DNA of 64,000 bases from Paenibacillus mangrovi (lineage in GTDB: Bacteria; Bacillota; Bacilli; Paenibacillales; Paenibacillaceae): contig NZ_JALIRP010000002.1 in assembly GCF_022898935.1 (NCBI RefSeq), positions 372,001 to 436,000 of the forward strand, read 5' to 3'. The position numbers were made by a program, and so were the translations under genes. Positions within the stretch are counted from its first letter, which is position 1, and each line of letters opens with the position of its first letter. Below, in pieces: positions 28,995 through 38,500 of this stretch. Under the pieces are notes generated by a model that was not told where the DNA came from, did not search any database, and saw only the letters and a list, made by a program, of their open reading frames with translations.

Positions 28995-29438
28995 TTATTG
29001 CAGAAATTGTTGAACTACCTGGTTCACGACTTTTCCGTCAGAGCGACCTTTGACTTTCGGCATCAGCGCGCTCATCACTTTCCCCATGTCGGCTTTCGAA
29101 GAAGCACCGGTTTCCTGGATGGTCTGCTGTACAATAACTTTTATTTCTTCTTCGGAAAGCTGTTCGGGAAGATACTGACCGATAATCTCAATTTCTGCTT
29201 CGACATTTGCTGCAAGATCGTCACGATCCGCTTTTTTAAATTCTTGGAGGGCATCTTTGCGCTGTTTAATTTCACGACTGAGGATATCAAGCACTTCGTT
29301 GTCATCCAAAGTTCTTTTCAAATCTATTTCAAGATTCTTGATCGTTGAACGAACCATTCGAATTGTGGAGAGCTTGAATTTATCTTTGCTCTTCATCGCT
29401 TGTATCATATCTTCGTTCAATCGTTCGCTAAGATTCAT
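28995..29438 (-). CDS. yqeY: GatB/YqeY domain protein
   Basis: The 147-residue protein consists only of the GatB/YqeY helical domain (LNEDMIQAMKSKDKFKLSTIRM ... VVQQFL), related to the tail of the GatB amidotransferase subunit, and may contact tRNA. It follows rpsU closely, as in B. subtilis, and ends at a terminator. Confidence 0.94.
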   Translation of the reverse strand: MNLSERLNEDMIQAMKSKDKFKLSTIRMVRSTIKNLEIDLKRTLDDNEVLDILSREIKQRKDALQEFKKADRDDLAANVEAEIEIIGQYLPEQLSEEEIKVIVQQTIQETGASSKADMGKVMSALMPKVKGRSDGKVVNQVVQQFLQ

Positions 29439-29454
29439 GATAGTTCAGTTCCTC

Positions 29455-29628
29455 CTAAAACTTTCTCTTACGAGCAGCCTCGGACTTTTTCTTGCGCTTC
29501 ACGCTTGGCTTCTCATAATGCTTGCGTTTCTTCACCTCAGCCAATACACCATCCTTAGCGATGGAGCGCTTAAAGCGGCGAAGTGCAGCATCAATAGACT
29601 CGTTTTTGCGAACTTTAGTTTCAGACAC
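29455..29628 (-). CDS. rpsU: 30S ribosomal protein S21
   Basis: The 57-residue basic protein [20 protein letters not shown] ... ends in the typical [10 protein letters not shown] tail. The open frame reaches to an ATG at 29682, but that codon lies at the predicted transcription start. The GTG at 29628 has a GGGAGG site 7-9 bases before it and gives the standard S21 length, so I use it. S21 helps mRNA binding on the small subunit. Confidence 0.96.
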   Translation of the reverse strand: MSETKVRKNESIDAALRRFKRSIAKDGVLAEVKKRKHYEKPSVKRKKKSEAARKRKF

Positions 29629-29687
29629 CAGTTTTCCCTCCCTCCGACCAGACCGTCCAAGAGCAATAACACGGTTCATCAAATTTA

Positions 29688-29717
29688 ATTATAGGTGAAA
29701 GAGAAATAGGGTGTCAA
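29688..29717 (-). promoter_or_regulatory. sigma-A promoter of rpsU-yqeY
   Basis: On the minus strand a consensus -35 TTGACA (29712-29717), an 18-base spacer and a consensus -10 TATAAT (29688-29693) predict a start near 29681, about 50 bases before the GTG of rpsU. Confidence 0.88.
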
Positions 29718-29767
29718 CCTTGATGCCTATTTTTTCAGAAAGCACCTAAAAATAATGGAAACATATT

Positions 29768-30127
29768 CTAAGCGTGTGATTCCGAAATGCCTGTCAGGGC
29801 GCCTAATTTGGCTCCTCCAAGCAAATGATAATGGATATGATGCACAGCCTGTCCGCTGTCCGGTCCACAATTGTTTATGAGACGGTATCCGGTATCAGCT
29901 ACTCCAAGCTCCTTCGCCACCTGCTGGGCTACTTGATGCATTTCGGCGATCAGCGGGAGATCCTGCTCCTCTACGTCATTCATGAAAGCGATGTGTTTTT
30001 TTGGAATAATCAGCACATGTACAGGTGCGGCAGGCTGAATATCCTTGAATACCAGAATTCTTTCATTTTCAAATACTTTTTGCGAAGGAATGCTGCCCTC
30101 TGAAATTTTGCAAAAGAGACAGTCCAT
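29768..30127 (-). CDS. histidine triad (HIT) nucleotide-binding protein
   Basis: The 119-residue protein has the HINT fold signature: DCLFCKISEGSIPS at the N-terminus and the triad HHIHYHLLGG near the C-terminus. HINT enzymes hydrolyse nucleoside phosphoramidates and aminoacyl-adenylates. It lies upstream of rpsU and has no evident co-transcribed partner. Confidence 0.95.
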   Translation of the reverse strand: MDCLFCKISEGSIPSQKVFENERILVFKDIQPAAPVHVLIIPKKHIAFMNDVEEQDLPLIAEMHQVAQQVAKELGVADTGYRLINNCGPDSGQAVHHIHYHLLGGAKLGALTGISESHA

Positions 30128-30211
30128 AATTCGTCGCCTCCGATATGTAAGATTAACTTTCCATTACTAATATCATACCGGATTCGATGGGAGCACGTCC
30201 AATATTCATCT

Positions 30212-30246
30212 AAAAAAAGAACTTTCCTTGGAGAAAGTTCTTTTTC
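30212..30246. terminator. intrinsic terminator after the Lsm-like gene
   Basis: An 11-bp stem (agaactttcc / gaaagttct) has A-rich and T-rich flanks on the two sides, so it can stop transcription from either direction. It lies just past the stop codon of the gene at 30282-30671. Confidence 0.85.
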
Positions 30247-30281
30247 GTATCTGAAGCGTTTCCCCTTATATGTGCCTAGGA

Positions 30282-30671
30282 TTAGAAAAAAGGCAGCAGA
30301 GAAAGTGCAGTCAGGCCTAATAGCGGCAGCCCAAACCGGCGGAATCCAAATGGGAATCCAAAGAAGGGGGAACCGAAACCAAAGCCGAATGGAGGGAAAA
30401 ACGCGCGGGTATCCTGAGCAGGGTACCGATAACACGGATCCCAGCATCCATAATGGTGATACGGGCTAATATAACCACCATGATGATATGGGCTGACATT
30501 AGCGCCATGATAATACGGCATGTTTTCATGCCCTACAGGAACTGCGATGTATACCTTTTCATCATCCACATGTTCAATAAAGCCATCGTAGGTGCTTCCA
30601 TCCGACATGGTGATTCTGACATAACGGTACATATGTTTTATGCATACTTCTTTGGCCTCAAACTTCTCCAC
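30282..30671 (-). CDS. small Lsm-like N-terminus with His/Tyr- and Phe/Gly-rich tail, unknown function
   Basis: Residues 1-47 resemble an Sm-like beta barrel (YVRITMSDGSTYDGFIEHVDDEKVYI). The remainder is low complexity: YYHG/SPYHHGG repeats (about 53-75), then an FPPFGFGFGSPFFGFPFGF segment and a hydrophobic end. I do not recognise the full protein. Such aromatic and histidine-rich tails are common in surface or spore-coat-associated proteins of Bacilli, but nothing here proves that. It is flanked by terminators on both sides and forms a single-gene unit. Confidence 0.65.
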   Translation of the reverse strand: MEKFEAKEVCIKHMYRYVRITMSDGSTYDGFIEHVDDEKVYIAVPVGHENMPYYHGANVSPYHHGGYISPYHHYGCWDPCYRYPAQDTRAFFPPFGFGFGSPFFGFPFGFRRFGLPLLGLTALSLLPFF

Positions 30672-30771
30672 TTTCGTTCCTCCCCAGTCAGCGATTTATA
30701 ACATCATCATATTCAGGACTGGGCGAATGGCTACTCATTAGGTGTAAAAAACGAAAGGATACAGAAGCAAA

Positions 30772-30870
30772 AAAAGAAGCACCCGCTCCGCTGATATCAG
30801 CTTCGCTTCGTACGGACGTATGTTAAGGAGCAGTGAATCCCTACCATACGTCCGCCGGGGTGCTTCATGA
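30772..30870 (-). terminator. structured terminator after sbcC, three-way-junction shape
   Basis: The outer 9-bp stem (gaagcaccc 30776-30784 with gggtgcttc 30858-30866) encloses a second 10-bp stem (cggacgtatg 30813-30822 with catacgtccg 30845-30854) and a small gctgatatcagc palindrome. On the minus strand the outer arm is followed by TTTTTTT. It ends about 60 bases downstream of sbcC. Confidence 0.7.
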
Positions 30871-30932
30871 AAGATGTCGGTTTAACTGTATTATAACAGC
30901 AGCCTGCAGCTGTAACTGTGAATTACATCACG

Positions 30933-33900
30933 TTACATTTGCTCCACTGTAATTTTGGAACCTCCGCCTGCCTGCTCGGCCGGGACAACCACAAGCTTGC
31001 GCGGAAGACGCGCACGAAGCTCCGGCACGTGACTGATCACGCCAACCGACAGATGATCGTTATGCAGCTTTTCCAGAGAAGAAATAACCGTATCCAGCAA
31101 ATCAGGATCAAGCGTACCAAAGCCCTCATCCAGGAAAAAGAACTGCAGCGGATACTGACCCCGGAGCTGAATCTGTGCCGACAAGGCCAGAGCGAGCGAA
31201 AGCGACGTCAGGAAGGTCTCGCCGCCGGAAAGCGTGGATACAGGTCTTCTGACGCCGCCATTGGCATCGTCCCGGATCAGGAACCCGCCGCCGGAATCCA
31301 CCTCCAGGGCATAACGCTGCTTGGTTAGAAATCTCAGACGCTGGGAAGCAGACTGGCTGACCTGCATCAGCTGTTCTTCCGCGATATATTCCACAAAAGC
31401 ATTGCCGCGCAGACAGGACTGCAGCTTGGCGAGCTTCTCCGACGCATGTTGCCGTTCGAGGCGCAGCTTCTCAAGCTCTGTCCAGCGGACGTGGCGCTTT
31501 TTAATATCCTCTACATCACGTTCGGCACGGGCTTTGGCTTGAAGAGCTTCCTCGTCCGCCTGACGGGACTCCGACAGCTCTCGGCTCACATTCAGCCACT
31601 CCTCTTCAGTCAGCGAGCAGCCAAGCAGCTGTTCTTCAATGTGACGGATCGCCGACAAGAGATCGCGTTCGCGATCACGATGTGTTCGCACCTTGGTGGT
31701 GAGAAGCTCGGTCTCCTGAGGCAGGATATGGGCCTCCTCCACCTCGGTAACACTAGCAAAAGGCGAATCGCCCAGCAGCTTCTCCCAACGCTTGCTTGCA
31801 GATTCAAGATGGGCAGCGGCCGAGTCTACGGCCTGAGTAGCTATGGCGTATGCCTTGGCGCTTTCATGCTTGGCCTGCTCGGCAGCTTGTCTGAGCTGCT
31901 TCTCCCTTGCAGCCATTTCACGCAGCGTCTTTAGTTCCTGAGCGCAAGCTTCAAGTAGTGTTTCAGCTCGGTTGTCGCCAATCCGGGCCTGAAGGCGCTC
32001 CTGCTTTTCTCTCAGCAGCTCCTGTTTGCCCTGAAGCTGGGCGTCCAGCTGAACAAGGTGCTTTTCTGCCTCCATGAGGCTCCGTTCAATGGACTGGACG
32101 GTATTTTTTTTCTCTTCGAGAAAAGGAACGCTTCTACGCAGACGTTCCTTCACGTCTTCCGCCTCATGGTCCTTCTGCTGCATCTGTGTCCACCGTGCTT
32201 CAACTTCCTCTTGTGGCAGATCAGATAACTCCTCGGACCAGCGGTCCTTGAGCAGCTTCACTTCCTCAGACAGCTGTTCCAGCCTGATCTTAAGCTGTTC
32301 TAGCACACCGCTGCCTGCCTCGGTTTCAGCCGCCTGCTTGACGGCCTGCTGCCGCAGTACGTCACGCTTCTCTCTCAGCTCGGAGGATTCTTTTTTCACA
32401 TTCGCAAGCTCACCCGTCAGTTCATTTCGGGCAGCCTCAAGACCGGCAATCCATTCCTCCCAGACAACGGCTGAGAAGCCAGCAGCAAGCCGAGCATCTA
32501 CCTGCTCGACGCTCGCAGCCGAGTGATCCAGATCAGCAGCACCAGCCACATCAGGAGCCAGCTCCTTGTCCCATAGATGGGTACACTCCTGGTGCAAATG
32601 ACGCTGCGCATATTTGACATCCTGCAGCCGGGTCCGGAGTCCTTGAAGTTGCCCCAGCATTTCTTCATGCGCAGCTGGTTCCATTTCTGCCGGATTGGCA
32701 GGCGCCGGATGCTCCAATGAACCGCATACCGGACATGGCTGTCCTTCATGTAGCTCTGCAGCAAGGGAAATCGACAAGCTGCGCAGCTGGTGCCGCTTTA
32801 ATTCCTCGCGTAGCAGATGCTCAGAGCGTTCCAGCTCGGCGAGAGCTTGCTCCGCCAGCTTGGTCTGATCTTCTGTACGGGCAATAAATGCAGCGGCTCT
32901 GTAGGCATGCTGCTTCTCCTGCTGGAGCAGCATGTGATGCTCCCGTGCGTTCTGTTCATGCTTTTCTTGAGCAGCCGTGAGCTTCTCGTTTTGCTGTTCA
33001 AGCTCCTTTTGCGCCTTGATCCGCCGGTCTTCCCCGGAGAGCAGCATCTGACGAAGCTGAAGGGCTTTTTGCAGCATGTCTCGCTCTTTAGACGTAATTT
33101 CCAAGCCGTTCAATTTTTCCTGAAGCTCCGACTGCTTTTCGGTTCCCCGGTTCAGCAGCTCTTGTTCCTTGACGAGTGACTGCCGCAGCTGATCTATTCT
33201 ACCGGCAGCTTCTTGCTGCTGAACGGCAAGCTGCTTATAGAGGGATTGGATTTCATCTTTTTCCTTCTGCAGCTGAACCGCCTGCTCCAGCTGTTCCTGC
33301 CGCTGCAAAAGCTTGGGCTCGCCCGCCGTCAAAGCCGCCTGAGCCGCATCATCTGATGCACTGGCCTTCGCCGCCGCCTGTTCGGCCTTTGCGGCCGCGG
33401 CCTGAAGTACAGCCTTCTCCGACTCTTTCTGTCTCCATTCCTGCCCGCTTTCCCTCCACAAAACAAGATTAGGCAATATAGCGGCGGAAGCGGCGGATTT
33501 CTCGAGCCTTTGCTCCAGACGAAGCATCTCCTTACCCGAAGCCTGCAGCTCATCTAGTTGAGCTTGTTTCCTGCCCTTTTCCAGCTGGCGCTCGCGGATC
33601 TTCCCTTTTTCTTCAGCCTCGCGAGTCAAAGCTTGAAGCTTGGAACGAACAGCTTCTGCATGATGTGCTGCGTCCTGAAGCTGCTTTTCCGCTGCTGCGA
33701 GGGCTTCTTCTCCTGCTTCGCCAAGCCCCTGCTGCTCTGCCTCCACGGCTTTTAAAGCCCCGTCGTTCTCCTTTATCCGGCGACTGAGCTTCATTCCAAG
33801 CTGATCTCCGTACTGTTCCAGGTGGAACAGCCGCTGCAGCATTTGTCTCCGTTCACTGCCTTTTAGCGACAGGAATTCGGCAAACTTGCCCTGCGGAAGC

Positions 33901-34349
33901 ACAACGGCGCGGGTAAAGTCATCCATTTTCAGACCGATCTTGTCCTCAACACAGCGTGTAACCTCAGCCAGCTTGTCAGCAAGCACGTTCTCGCCTTCCT
34001 CTGTTATCTCGATGAACCGGCTGACCGTGTTACTGACCGACAGCTCGCTCGTACGCTTGAATCTCCGCTCAACACGGTAACAGTGCTTCCCCTCAGCGGA
34101 CGCAAGTTCAAAGCTGAAGGAAACGAACAGGGTATCCTCCGAATGATTCATAATCCCCTGTGTCCCGTTGACAGCCCTTTCGACCTTACCATACAGGGCG
34201 AGGGTTATAGCATCCAGCAGCGTGGACTTGCCGCTGCCCGTCGGCCCGAATATGCCGAACAGCCCCATATCGCATAAATCCTCAAAATCGATCTGCTGCA
34301 TTTCCCTGTAGCTCTGCAGACCGGATAGCTTAAGCGTTATCGGCTTCAT
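30933..34349 (-). CDS. sbcC: exonuclease subunit SbcC (Rad50-like)
   Basis: SbcC is the SMC-like ATPase of the SbcCD nuclease, which cuts hairpins and blocked DNA ends. The 1138-residue chain has Walker A GPTGSGKSTLLDAI (about 36-49), long coiled coils, the zinc hook GQPCPVCGSLEHPAP near the middle (about 538), the ABC signature STLSGGETF and Walker B FFLDEGFGTLD near the C-terminus. It overlaps the sbcD stop codon by ATGA. Confidence 0.97.
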   Translation of the reverse strand: MKPITLKLSGLQSYREMQQIDFEDLCDMGLFGIFGPTGSGKSTLLDAITLALYGKVERAVNGTQGIMNHSEDTLFVSFSFELASAEGKHCYRVERRFKRTSELSVSNTVSRFIEITEEGENVLADKLAEVTRCVEDKIGLKMDDFTRAVVLPQGKFAEFLSLKGSERRQMLQRLFHLEQYGDQLGMKLSRRIKENDGALKAVEAEQQGLGEAGEEALAAAEKQLQDAAHHAEAVRSKLQALTREAEEKGKIRERQLEKGRKQAQLDELQASGKEMLRLEQRLEKSAASAAILPNLVLWRESGQEWRQKESEKAVLQAAAAKAEQAAAKASASDDAAQAALTAGEPKLLQRQEQLEQAVQLQKEKDEIQSLYKQLAVQQQEAAGRIDQLRQSLVKEQELLNRGTEKQSELQEKLNGLEITSKERDMLQKALQLRQMLLSGEDRRIKAQKELEQQNEKLTAAQEKHEQNAREHHMLLQQEKQHAYRAAAFIARTEDQTKLAEQALAELERSEHLLREELKRHQLRSLSISLAAELHEGQPCPVCGSLEHPAPANPAEMEPAAHEEMLGQLQGLRTRLQDVKYAQRHLHQECTHLWDKELAPDVAGAADLDHSAASVEQVDARLAAGFSAVVWEEWIAGLEAARNELTGELANVKKESSELREKRDVLRQQAVKQAAETEAGSGVLEQLKIRLEQLSEEVKLLKDRWSEELSDLPQEEVEARWTQMQQKDHEAEDVKERLRRSVPFLEEKKNTVQSIERSLMEAEKHLVQLDAQLQGKQELLREKQERLQARIGDNRAETLLEACAQELKTLREMAAREKQLRQAAEQAKHESAKAYAIATQAVDSAAAHLESASKRWEKLLGDSPFASVTEVEEAHILPQETELLTTKVRTHRDRERDLLSAIRHIEEQLLGCSLTEEEWLNVSRELSESRQADEEALQAKARAERDVEDIKKRHVRWTELEKLRLERQHASEKLAKLQSCLRGNAFVEYIAEEQLMQVSQSASQRLRFLTKQRYALEVDSGGGFLIRDDANGGVRRPVSTLSGGETFLTSLSLALALSAQIQLRGQYPLQFFFLDEGFGTLDPDLLDTVISSLEKLHNDHLSVGVISHVPELRARLPRKLVVVPAEQAGGGSKITVEQM

Positions 34350-35524
34350 TCAGCGTCCCCCTCCTTAGCCTGTTCATCTTCCTCCACAAGCTCGAGAAAC
34401 AGCTGTATTAGTTCATCCTCTGGCTCAGCGCCACCACTCTGGCGCTGGTAGAACTTGCGGAACAGCTCCGATACCGGCATCCCTGAACGTTCATACTGCA
34501 GTTCTGCCTGCTCCATCTCCGGATAAATCGGACGGATATGCACAAATCCGTCCCTGCTTTTGCGCAGCCGCTGGATTTCGCCGATCGACATCGATTCGGT
34601 CAGAGATACTTCCAGATCGATAAAGGCCTCCGCATCCCTTCCTTCATCCAGCCAGCGGTATACCTCCTCCAGCCCGCCTTTTGCCTTCCAGCGCACCAAA
34701 GGACGGCCGCAGGACAGATGAATTTCTTCAAGTGAAGGTAGTCCTCCGGGAACCACATCAAGCATCATGACCGATTTGGACTGGCCGGCCTCAGAGAAGC
34801 TGTAGGCCAGGGGAGAGCCGCTGTAGCGGATGATTCCGTCACCTTTTACCGCCTGCGGCCGGTGAAGATGGCCGAGCGCTGTATACTGGGCCCTGATGGA
34901 GAGTGCCGATGGATCAACCGTATATGCGCCCCCAACCTGGATCGGACGTTCCGAGTCGCATTCGAGGCCTCCCAGAACATAAATATGGCTCATAGCTAAA
35001 TTGACGGTATCCGCTCTGAACTCCTGGGCTAGCTTGCCCATCAGCATCCCGACACGGGCGCTGTAAGCTCTGCGCAGCTCGTCCTCCTTGCCCTCAGCTG
35101 ACAACAGCTCGTTCAGCCGTGATTCGGAAGGATAGGGAAGCGCGGCAATCTTCGCAATCTCCCCTGTGCGGGAGACCCGCACCGTTACCGCCTCAGCTAC
35201 CGGAAGCCCGATCAGCGTAATCCCCTGACGCGCGACCAGTGGCGAAACCGAAGAAACGCGCTCAGGCTGATCATGATTGCCGGATATGGCCACCAGCGGC
35301 CGGCCATTCTCCGTCAATCTTGCGCAGGCTTCGTAAAATAGCTGCTCCGCAGCCGCAGGGGGGTTGACGGAGTCATACACATCTCCTGCCATCATAATCA
35401 GATCCGCCTGCTGCTCATTCGCAATCCGGACAAGCTCGTCCACAAAATCCTCCTGCTCTCTCAACCTGCTGCGGCCTTCAAGCGTTTTTCCAAAATGCCA
35501 GTCTCCGGTGTGCAGTATCCGCAT
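34346..35524 (-). CDS. sbcD: exonuclease subunit SbcD (Mre11-like)
   Basis: The 392-residue subunit is the Mn-dependent phosphoesterase of SbcCD. The motifs HTGDWHFGKTL, MAGDVYDSVNPP, SGNHDQPERV and LGHLHRPQ are intact. The frame extends to 35578, but a ggggag ribosome site sits before the ATG at 35524 and the protein family begins MRILHTGDWH. It follows addA by about 70 bp, so addBA-sbcDC may be one unit. Confidence 0.96.
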   Translation of the reverse strand: MRILHTGDWHFGKTLEGRSRLREQEDFVDELVRIANEQQADLIMMAGDVYDSVNPPAAAEQLFYEACARLTENGRPLVAISGNHDQPERVSSVSPLVARQGITLIGLPVAEAVTVRVSRTGEIAKIAALPYPSESRLNELLSAEGKEDELRRAYSARVGMLMGKLAQEFRADTVNLAMSHIYVLGGLECDSERPIQVGGAYTVDPSALSIRAQYTALGHLHRPQAVKGDGIIRYSGSPLAYSFSEAGQSKSVMMLDVVPGGLPSLEEIHLSCGRPLVRWKAKGGLEEVYRWLDEGRDAEAFIDLEVSLTESMSIGEIQRLRKSRDGFVHIRPIYPEMEQAELQYERSGMPVSELFRKFYQRQSGGAEPEDELIQLFLELVEEDEQAKEGDAE

Positions 35525-35593
35525 GCTGCACTCTCCCCTTTCCCATGCGTAAGCTAATAATATAAATGAATACGTCAATTTCGCAGCTTTTCC

Positions 35594-38500
35594 TTATAAA
35601 CGGACGGCATGTCCCCCATCAAAGAAGTACAGCCATTTCTCACTGATCTCTTCATGCAAAATCTCTTCCAATGCTCTGGTGTACAGCTTCAGCTGGAATC
35701 GGTATTGCTCCGCAAGCGCATCGATTCCGCCGCGGTGCTCCAGTACTCTGTCTGTTTTGTAATCCAAGAGAATAAGCCGCCCTTCATCACGGTAAAGACA
35801 ATCGACTACGCCTTGAATCAGTACCGTTTCTCCACTAAGGGCCGATACCTCAAATAAATCCGGTTCCTTCTCATACAAACCTGTTTGTCGCGATAACAGC
35901 CCACTATGAGCTTCCTCTGCGGTTAAACCATAGCTGAAGGGCATTTCACGGGCCGTCCATTCAGCGGACTGCAATCTTTCACCGACTTCTGTCGTGAAAA
36001 ACATCCCCACTTCATCAGGACGGATGATTTCCGCCTGCTCAAGAGTCAGCAGCTCGCGCTCTACCAAACGCTGCACCGTGTCCTGAACGGTCTCTACAGT
36101 TACTTTCCCCTGACCCAACGGGATGTGCTGCATCAACGTGTGATACACGGTACCGCGCTCCGTAGGGGTTAAGGTTTTCTGCTCCATAAATTTCGGCCGC
36201 AGAAGCGGAAGTGTAAAAGCCGAATTCCGGTTGCTGTCAGTTATTAACCTACGAAGCTGGTCTTCCTCGATCCAGTTCCCGGATGGCTGATCCTGCAGAG
36301 TGAGCAGCTTCTTCATCTCCGTAACGGAGGTTTTGGCGGCCAACCTTGACGCCGATTCATAAGGGTACTGCCAGTTCAGACGGGAACCGATCTCAGACTG
36401 ATCCAGCAAGCTTTCCTCGGGATCCACATTAATGGGCTGCCGCTTCATTAAGGCTTGAAGGCGATTTTTCCTTTCAGGCGAAGATTCCTCTTCCTCCTCC
36501 CAGCCGCCAAGGGCAGCTAGCGTAAGCTCCTCTGCGGGCAGTACGGATACTTTCCATTCCGACGGATCGGAGGAAAGAACTGGAGAAACAGTGGACCCCA
36601 GGTCCATCATTTCGCACAGTTTGGCAGCGCCGGGATGACGGATCAATGCCGGTCCTACCCAGTCGATATAGCTGCGCCCTCTGGCGAGCAGATAATCCGG
36701 AAGCATATATTCAGGCTCTTCCTGCACCTGGGCCCAGGAGGACACCTTCTTATTCAAATCCTTGACCGTGCCGATTAGAAAAAGTTTCTCCTTCGGCCGC
36801 GTCAGGCCTACATAAAGCACCCTCATCTCCTCAGCTAGAAGTTCCAGCTGCGATCTGCGCCGTATGGCAAGATTCGGAAGGGTCGGGTAACTTACCCGCT
36901 TCTCTTCGTCCACAAATTTCGGTCCAAATCCAAGCTCTTTATGCATCAGGAATGAAGCATTCAAATCCTGTTGATTGAAAGTCTTGGACATCCCGGCCAA
37001 AAATACAACCGGGAATTCCAGCCCTTTGCTTTTATGAATCGTCATGATCCGTACCGCATTGTCCCGATGCTCCGTACTGCTGGCGCCGCCTAAATCGCCG
37101 CCCCGGTCGCGAAGCCTTGATATGAACGTTAGGAAACGGAAGAGCCCTCTGGACGCTGTCGTTTGTTCAAACTGGACTGCCCGGTCGTACAGAGCTTTCA
37201 GATTGCTCTGACGCTCGGCGCCACCCGGTAGGCCACAAACCCAGTCGAGATACCCCGTTTCCCTATAAACGCGCCATATGAGGTCGCCCAGGCTTTCCTG
37301 GCGGGATGCATCACGCCAGCTTTGCAGTTGCTTCACAAAATCAGTGATCTTATATTTCAGTTTCAGCGGAATGCCGTGGTCTGTATCTAATACAGGTACG
37401 GCAGGCAATTCTAGAATGCCTGTATTACACTCTACTCGGTCAGGAAGCGGCATCTCCAAGGCAACCGCCGCTTCAGATTCAGCCTGTTCCCATTCCTTCA
37501 CAGCCTCATCCTGCTCCTCATTTCCCAGCCGTACCGACGCGATAAGCGCATCGTAAAAGGAGCCGTTTTGCACTAAGCGGATCTGCGCCAATTCCTCTTC
37601 CGACAAACCTACAATTGGTGAGCGGAGTACGCCTGCCAGCGGAATATCCTGCTGCGGATTGTCAATAATCTGCAGAAGGGACAGCATGATTTCCACTTCC
37701 GTGGCCTGAAAATAGCCGCGCGCTTGCTCCCCATCGGCCGGAATGCCGAGCTGCTTCAGCTCCTCCATAATGAGCGGGCCCCAGATATAGGCGGAGCGAA
37801 GAAGAATTACCATATCCCCGAACTGCACTGGCCGCATTTCTTTGAGTACCTTGTCGTACACCAAGAGCGGTTTAGCAGCGGTATCCCCCATCATATGACG
37901 GATCTTTTTGGCAATGGCTCTGGCCTCGAGCTGTGCCGTCTCCATCTCTAGGATCTCGCTTTCCTGCAAGAGACCATCGCCGTCACTTTCTCCATCGCGG
38001 GTTTCTTCCTCGGCAGAGGCTCCATTACTGGCACGGTCAATCAGAATAAGCTCGGGTACATATGGATTGGATTTGCTACTTTCCTCTTGAAGCTCCGAGC
38101 CTGGAAAGGACGCCCCGTATACAAGTTCAGCGCGTTCATCGTAGCTGATCTCGGCAACCGTTTCATTCATGATTTGGCGAAAAATCACATTGACCGCATC
38201 CACCACTTCCATCCGGCTGCGGAAATTCCGTGCGAGGTCGATGCGGATTCCGTTCCCTCCATCGCTGTCATATCTGCGGTATTTATCCAGAAAAAGCCCC
38301 GGTTCCGCCAGACGGAACCGGTATATGCTCTGCTTCACGTCGCCAACCATAAAACGGTTGCCGGGCTGATCCCTAGAGATCAGATTAACGATCGTTTCCT
38401 GGACGCTGTTGGTATCCTGGTATTCATCCAGCAGCACCTCATCGAATTGTTCGCGGTATTCCACTGCTGCATCGGAAGGCATCGGATGTTCTGGCGTCGA

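Noticed and set aside
29629..29682. 18-codon N-terminal extension of rpsU
   Set aside because: It begins at the predicted transcription start; the GTG at 29628 has the ribosome site and gives the normal S21 length.
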